64,000 nucleotides of DNA from positions 1 through 64,000 of the forward strand of contig NZ_JARZAJ010000027.1 of NCBI RefSeq assembly GCF_029892105.1. The letters run 5' to 3'. The notes below the pieces were generated by a model, which was not told the DNA's origin, made no database searches, and was given only the letters and a program-made list of their open reading frames with translations. Positions 59,777 to 64,000 of this stretch are shown here, one piece after another (the stretch's first letter is position 1; each line of letters begins with the position of its first letter). This stretch comes from Kitasatospora sp. GP82 (lineage in GTDB: Bacteria; Actinomycetota; Actinomycetes; Streptomycetales; Streptomycetaceae). The translations under genes and the position numbers were made by a program.

Positions 59777-60424
59777 TCAGTGGCGGGCCACCAGGTCGTC
59801 CATGACCGCCGGCATCTGCTCCACGCCGCCCGCCTTGCTCGGGGAGGTCCGGTCGCCGCCCTCCACCACGACCGTGGGGACTTCGCTCACCCGGTAGCGG
59901 ACCAGGAGGTCGGCCGCTCCCTTCGCGGACCGGTCGACCTCCGGCGAGCGGTAGGCGGCGCGGAACTTCGCGGCGTCCAGGCCCTGTCGCTGAGCCCAGG
60001 CGGTGGCCAGTTCCTCGGTGGTCAGATCGGCCTTCTGCCCGCGCACCGCGCGGAAGACGGCGAGCTGCAGGTGGTCGACCTCGCCGAGCCTCTCCAGCGT
60101 GTAGTACAGCCGGGCGTGCGCCAGCTGGACCTGCTCGGCCGGTCCGCCGGGCCAGACCGCGGGGACGCGGCGCAGGGTGACGTCGGAGCTGTGCCGGGCG
60201 GCCCACTGCTCGAGCGGGGCCTCCAGCTGGTGGGAGTGCACGCAGTCGTACCAGAAGAACTCGACCGCCTCCCGGTGTCCGACGGCCCGCACGGGCTGGG
60301 GGTGGCCCAGATGGACGAAGTGGGCCCCGTCGTGCGGGACGTCGGGGGCGGCGACGGCGTTGGGGCCGGTGAGCAGTCCACCGGCGAGGGCGATCAGGGC
60401 GGCGGTGCGCAGCAGAGAGTTCAC
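59777..60424 (-). CDS. Exported DsbA-like protein with a CxxS active site
   Basis: A 215-residue secreted protein. A signal peptide (residues 1-26, ending AVAA) precedes a DsbA-like domain: EFFWYDCVHSHQLEAPLEQW and SEVPTVVVEG with the cis-Pro. The active site reads Cys61-Val-His-Ser64, so the second Cys of the usual CxxC is missing. Such proteins can act as isomerases or reductases rather than oxidases. The GTG at 60424 starts the signal peptide. Confidence 0.8.
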   Translation of the reverse strand: MNSLLRTAALIALAGGLLTGPNAVAAPDVPHDGAHFVHLGHPQPVRAVGHREAVEFFWYDCVHSHQLEAPLEQWAARHSSDVTLRRVPAVWPGGPAEQVQLAHARLYYTLERLGEVDHLQLAVFRAVRGQKADLTTEELATAWAQRQGLDAAKFRAAYRSPEVDRSAKGAADLLVRYRVSEVPTVVVEGGDRTSPSKAGGVEQMPAVMDDLVARH

Positions 60425-60696
60425 GGGCGTCAGCCTGCCAGTTACGGAGAGCTATCGGCCATCACCGGGCGGGCGCGTACGGCCTCCTCACCCGTTCGGA
60501 GCAGTTTGAGAGCGCTTGGCACCGTATGTCCGTACAGACCCGGACAGGCGTTCCCCCTGGCGCTGTGGACGATCGTCCGTTTTACCCGAATCGCCCCGAG
60601 TCGAATCATGAACAAGGTCGGTGCATCCCCTCCCACCGTGCGACCGGCGGCCGCCCCTCCGGCCGTTGTGCAGAGCGCATGGAAAGACCACCCCGC

Positions 60697-61267
60697 ATGT
60701 CGCAATCCCCTGCCGCCTCGCTGCTTGAACAGCATGGTGTCGAGACGATCCCCCGAGGCCGAGCGGACCAGCACACCGCGTGATGTGCTGAGCATCCTGG
60801 TCGGATCCGACCTCGCCTTCGGCGTGGTCGTCTTCGGCTGGCTCCCGGTCTCCTTCGGGCTCTCCTTCTGGGCCAGCACCGCCCCGCTGGCGCTGGGGAC
60901 CGCCGTGGGGTGTCCGTCCTGCTGGTGGCAGGCCTGTTCGCCTTCGCCCCGCATCTCGACGCCTCCGCGCACGGGCACTACCTGCTGGGCGGGTTCTGGC
61001 AGACGTGGCTGCTGGCCGTGGTCTCGGCGGGCCTCAGCGGCCCGATCGCCTTCATCACCCTGCTCGGCGACTACGCTGCCGCTGACGGGTGGGATCGACA
61101 TCAGCTTCCTGCTCTCCGGGCTGGTCTCGGCGGTCCTGTACCTGGTGCTCTCCCGCTCCCGGCGCGGGCGGGCCGGTGGCACGGTGGCCCCGGTCGTCGC
61201 CGGCGCCCGGCCGATGGACGAGCGGCGGCAGGCGGGCCGGGGGCAGTCCGTCCGAGTCGACTCCTGA
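60697..61267 (+). pseudogene. Decayed NCS1-type nucleobase permease
   Basis: Pieces of a cytosine/allantoin-permease-like protein occur in different frames: SLLEQHGVETIP, then ERTSTPRDVLSILVGSDLAF and GWLPVSFGLSFW in a second frame, GFWQTWLLAVVSAGLSGPIA and FITLLGDY in a third, and GGIDISFLLSGLVSAVLYLVL back in the second. The first shift is within a run of five C at about 60750. The whole is about 190 codons against about 480 for the family, so there is also a large internal deletion. It cannot make a working permease. Confidence 0.78.
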
Positions 61268-61548
61268 GCCGCACCCGCGCGACAGCATGCGTACGGTTCG
61301 GCCAGCAACCCTGCCCGACAGCATCATTGACGACGCATCATCTCCGGAATCGGTGAACCGGGCTGCGCCGGCCGGGTCTTCGGACGGGCAAGCGCATTCG
61401 AGACTGGGACATGGCTGCGACGGTTAGGCAGATCAGGTGAACTCGGCTGGACCGCAGGCCCGTTGAGTCGGCAGGATCATCCGCCGGGCCCATCGGCCCC
61501 GTCCTCGCCCCATCACCCTCCCGCCATCACCCGAGTTTGGAGTTCCCG

Positions 61549-61992
61549 GTGTTCAAGGGATTCCGCAGCTTCCTGCTGCGGGGAAACGTCGTCGACCTGG
61601 CCGTCGGTATCGTCATCGGCGCAGCCTTCACCGCCGTCGTCACCGGGTTCGTCACCGCCTTCCTCACCCCGCTGATCGGCGTCGCGACCGGGGCCGTGGG
61701 CGACTTCAGCCAGAAGCACTTCTCCATCGCGGGAACGACCTTCCCGTACGGCGCGTTCCTCAATGCCCTGGTCAGCTTTGTACTGATCGCGGTGGTGATC
61801 TACTTCGTCGTGGTCGTGCCGGTCGGCAGGCTGCAGGACCGCTTCCACCCGGTGAAGGACACCCCGGTCACCACGACCGACTGCCCCGAGTGCCTGAGCA
61901 GCGTCCCGGTCGCCGCCACCCGCTGCGCCCACTGCACCTCCGGACTTGCGGGACGCCCCGGCTTCCCCGCCCAGGCCCTGCATACCCGCTGA
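61549..61992 (+). CDS. mscL: Large-conductance mechanosensitive channel with C-terminal zinc ribbon
   Basis: A 147-residue protein. FKGFRSFLLRGNVVDLAVGIVIGAAFTAVV is the MscL N terminus and first helix; the second helix is LNALVSFVLIAVVIYFVVVV. It opens under membrane tension to release solutes on osmotic downshock. The C terminus has CPEC ... CAHC, a zinc-ribbon-like tail seen in actinobacterial members. The GTG at 61549 follows GGAG with six bases spacing, better than the TTG at 61537. Confidence 0.92.
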   Translation: MFKGFRSFLLRGNVVDLAVGIVIGAAFTAVVTGFVTAFLTPLIGVATGAVGDFSQKHFSIAGTTFPYGAFLNALVSFVLIAVVIYFVVVVPVGRLQDRFHPVKDTPVTTTDCPECLSSVPVAATRCAHCTSGLAGRPGFPAQALHTR

Positions 61993-62351
61993 CGCCGGTT
62001 CAAGCCTCCGCGGCCACGCCCTCACGGCCTGTTTCCAGGGGTCGTTCGTCCCCGCTCGGCCCGGCAGGCCCGCTGCCGGGCCGAGCGGCACGACGGGGGC
62101 GCCGGATGGGGGCTCGCCAAGGGGGTCCACGCGCCCTCGGATGTGCACCGGGAGGCCGGAATGCGTCCGGAAGATGCCGTTCGTCCACTGTTCGACTGCC
62201 CGTCAGGCGTCAGATCTGGCCGAATCGGATCCTTGAAATGTCGGATCTACATACTTTCGAGCGGATTGTCCTAGCGAAGACTCTGTAAACACTCGAACTC
62301 CTGGGCCTCCCAGTCTCCTCAGCAGGCACAGTTGGGCTTACCGTATGCCCC
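61993..62351 (+). other. Region between mscL and the Gln-rich protein gene
   Basis: It contains the mscL terminator at 62053-62087 and an AT-rich stretch at about 62225-62300 that should be the promoter of the next gene. No other gene is seen. Confidence 0.55.
62053..62087 (+). terminator. Terminator after mscL
   Basis: CGCTCGGCCCGGCAG pairs perfectly with CTGCCGGGCCGAGCG around a short loop. Confidence 0.85.
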
Positions 62352-63188
62352 ATGACCTCGCCCCGCTCCTACGACGGAGTCGGCTACCCCTCTCCGTCCT
62401 ACTCCTCCGGCACGCCCATCTACGACAGCCTGGTCGCTGAGCGCGGAGTGCCGCAGATCGCCCCCATCAACGTGCCGGCGGCGCTGCCTCCGGCCCTCAC
62501 CTCCGGCTACGCCTCGGCCCCCGCCTACGGCGCGACCGGTTACGGTCCCGGAGCCCAGGGCTTCGGCGCACCGGGCCAGGCGGCGCCCGGCTTCGGTGCG
62601 CAGAGCTTCGACAGCCCCGCGAGCAACCTGCCCGCGCTGCCCCCGGCCCGCCTCGCGCTCGGCCCCGGGCCGAGCAACAGCGGACCGGCCACCGCGTACC
62701 TGCCGGCCCAGGCCGCCTACGCTGCCGCGCCGCAGCCGCCGGCGCCCGGTTACGGCGGCATGCAGCCGCTCGTTCCGTCCCAGCGTCCGCTCGCTCCGGC
62801 GCCCGCACCCGCTCCGGTCCAGAGCTTCCAGCCGCAGGCCGGCCAGAGCTTCGGCGGGCAGGGCTTCGGCGGCCAGAGCCTGGGCGGGCAGAACAGCTTC
62901 GCCTCGGCCCCGCAGGGTTTCGCCGGGCAGCCGTCCGTCGGCCAGGGCCAGCCGGGCCAGGGCTTCGGCGGCCAGCCGTTCGGTGCCCAGGGCTTCAACG
63001 GCCAGGCGCAGCAGGGCTTCGCGGACCAGAGCCTGGGCGGCAACCAGTTCCGCGCAGCCGCGCCGGTCGCACCCGTGCGTCCGGTCCAGCCGCAGCGCCC
63101 GGTGCAGTACGGCGAGCAGCAGTACCAGCAGGCCGCGGGCCAGCAGTTCACCAACCCGCAGTCCGGTCTCCAGGCGAACGCCTACTGA
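62352..63188 (+). CDS. Gln/Gly/Pro-rich low-complexity protein (DUF6643-like)
   Basis: A 278-residue protein. The N terminus (SSGTPIYDSLVAERGVPQIAPI) resembles Streptomyces proteins of DUF6643. The rest is low complexity with repeated FGGQ, FGAQ and GQGF units between residues about 155 and 225, and Gln-rich ends. Such composition suggests a disordered, possibly phase-separating protein. Its function is unknown. It has no partner gene nearby. Confidence 0.78.
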   Translation: MTSPRSYDGVGYPSPSYSSGTPIYDSLVAERGVPQIAPINVPAALPPALTSGYASAPAYGATGYGPGAQGFGAPGQAAPGFGAQSFDSPASNLPALPPARLALGPGPSNSGPATAYLPAQAAYAAAPQPPAPGYGGMQPLVPSQRPLAPAPAPAPVQSFQPQAGQSFGGQGFGGQSLGGQNSFASAPQGFAGQPSVGQGQPGQGFGGQPFGAQGFNGQAQQGFADQSLGGNQFRAAAPVAPVRPVQPQRPVQYGEQQYQQAAGQQFTNPQSGLQANAY

Positions 63189-63218
63189 CCGACGGGGCAG
63201 CACACCCGGAGAACCACA

Positions 63219-63311
63219 GGGCCCGGCGAACGAGGGCGCCGGGCCCGGCAGGGCAAGGGTCGTCACCGAGGGCCGTCCCGGTCGCAGCGAGGCTGTGACC
63301 AGGACGGCCCT
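63219..63311 (+). terminator. Two strong hairpins after the Gln-rich protein gene
   Basis: GGGCCCGGC/GCCGGGCCC at 63219-63246 and GAGGGCCGTCC/GGACGGCCCTC at 63268-63311, in tandem before the MOSC gene. Confidence 0.75.
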
Positions 63312-63348
63312 CGTACATATGCACCAGCGGTACTGGCAGGATGGGCCT

Positions 63349-64000
63349 ATGCCACAGTTGACCGGACTCCACGTCTACCCGCTCAAGTCCGCCTACCGAC
63401 TGAGCCCCGAGAGCGCGCACGTCGAGCCCTGGGGCCTGACCGGGGACCGGCGCTGGATGCTCGTCGACGAACGCGGCAAGGCATACACCCAGCGCGAGAA
63501 CCCGGCGGTCGGCCGGTTCCGTACGCTGCCCGCGCCCGACGGTTCGCTGACCGTCATCGCCCCGGACGGCTCCCGTCTCGAGGTGGCCGCCCCGTCGAGC
63601 GCGGACGGCGCCGAGGTCGTCAAGGCGGACATCTTCGGTTCGGTCTTCGAGGCGGCACAGGCGGCCGAGGAGGCGCAGCAGTGGTTCGGGAGCCGGCTCG
63701 GCGCCGTCCGTCTGCTGCACCTGGACAACCCGCTCAGCCGCGCGACGAGCCCGAAGTACGCCGGCCCCGGCGACACCGTCTCGATGGCCGACGGATTCCC
63801 GCTGCTGGTCACCACCACCGCTTCGCTGGCCGCACTGAACGAGCTGATCGCCGCCGACCACCCGGGGGACGAGGTCAAGGGCGCCGCTCTCCCGATGGAG
63901 CGATTCCGTCCCAACCTGGTGGTCGACGGCACCGACGCCTGGGCCGAGGACGGCTGGCACCGGATCCGGGTCGGCGAAATGACCTTCCGGGTGGTCAAGC
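63349..64000 (+). CDS. MOSC-domain protein (5' part)
   Basis: The first 217 residues of a protein with the N-terminal beta-barrel and start of a MOSC domain, related to molybdenum-cofactor sulfurase C-terminal domains and YcbX/mARC proteins. MPQLTGLHVYPLKSAYRLSPESAHVEPWGLTGDRRWMLVDERGK is the conserved start, and MERFRPNLVVDGTDAWAEDGW the MOSC signature. It probably reduces N-hydroxylated compounds or handles a molybdenum cofactor. The right edge of the window cuts it. Confidence 0.85.
   Translation, partial: MPQLTGLHVYPLKSAYRLSPESAHVEPWGLTGDRRWMLVDERGKAYTQRENPAVGRFRTLPAPDGSLTVIAPDGSRLEVAAPSSADGAEVVKADIFGSVFEAAQAAEEAQQWFGSRLGAVRLLHLDNPLSRATSPKYAGPGDTVSMADGFPLLVTTTASLAALNELIAADHPGDEVKGAALPMERFRPNLVVDGTDAWAEDGWHRIRVGEMTFRVVK

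Noticed and set aside
1-64000. Insertion sequences, transposases, integrases, attachment sites, tRNA genes or CRISPR arrays
   Set aside because: None could be supported anywhere in the window by reading.

Overview
The window is high-GC actinobacterial DNA, most likely from a Streptomycetaceae genome (Streptomyces or Kitasatospora). The evidence is the strong G/C bias at third codon positions, many GTG starts with AGGAGG-type ribosome sites, the gylR-glpF-glpK-glpD glycerol operon layout, DUF397 and NsdB-like proteins, and rare TTA leucine codons confined to a few genes. All calls come from reading the sequence; no database search was run.

Layout. (1) Positions 1-200 look like the leader and promoter of an rRNA operon that runs off the left edge on the minus strand. 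(2) 0.5-17.9 kb is carbon metabolism: PTS EIIA-Glc (crr) and Enzyme I (ptsI), acetoacetyl-CoA synthetase, a coupled pair of Nudix proteins (one NrtR-like), homocysteine methyltransferase, the glycerol regulon (gylR, glpF, glpK, glpD) with two matching GylR-type operators, the gluconate set (gntP, gntK, gntR), and an Old Yellow Enzyme diverging from an ArsR regulator. (3) 18.4-19.0 kb is a small ArsR operon.

(4) 19.7-32.2 kb is the most unusual part, a probable uncharacterised biosynthetic gene cluster. It holds a stand-alone adenylation enzyme, a carrier protein, an ectoine-synthase-like cyclase, an acyl-CoA-dehydrogenase-type enzyme, a transglutaminase-fold protein, a cysteine-less Asp/Glu-racemase-fold protein, a MarR regulator diverging from a two-gene guanidinium-type SMR exporter, a deaminase, a FrnE-like thioredoxin-fold protein, a chorismatase, a luciferase-like monooxygenase, an MFS exporter and an ECF sigma factor. 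TTA codons occur in the adenylation gene (three, near the start), the chorismatase and the sigma gene, which suggests bldA control.

(5) 32.4-39.8 kb is a three-gene SMC-like (MukBEF/Wadjet JetABC-like) condensin operon without a visible jetD nuclease. (6) 40-55 kb holds a membrane protein, pxpABC 5-oxoprolinase, a response-regulator remnant, a YcnI-like protein, a HEAT-repeat protein, an NsdB-like regulator, a phosphotransferase, a sulfur-type acyl-CoA-dehydrogenase-like flavoenzyme preceded by a cysteine-containing leader peptide, an orphan DhaM, and small proteins. (7) 55-64 kb holds a polysaccharide deacetylase, a glutamate-racemase-like protein, an HpnB-like glycosyltransferase preceded by a 36-bp tandem repeat, a methyltransferase, a CxxS DsbA-like protein, a decayed NCS1 permease, MscL, a Gln/Gly-rich protein, and the start of a MOSC protein cut by the right edge.

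How they fit together. Enzyme I and EIIA belong to the phosphoenolpyruvate phosphotransfer chain that could also feed DhaM. The glycerol and gluconate operons are local-regulator controlled catabolic units. In the biosynthetic region, the order suggests carrier-bound activation of an amino acid, alpha,beta-oxidation on the carrier, possible cyclisation to an amidine-like ring, a chorismate-derived building block, and export through Gdx-type and MFS pumps. The product is inferred, not shown.
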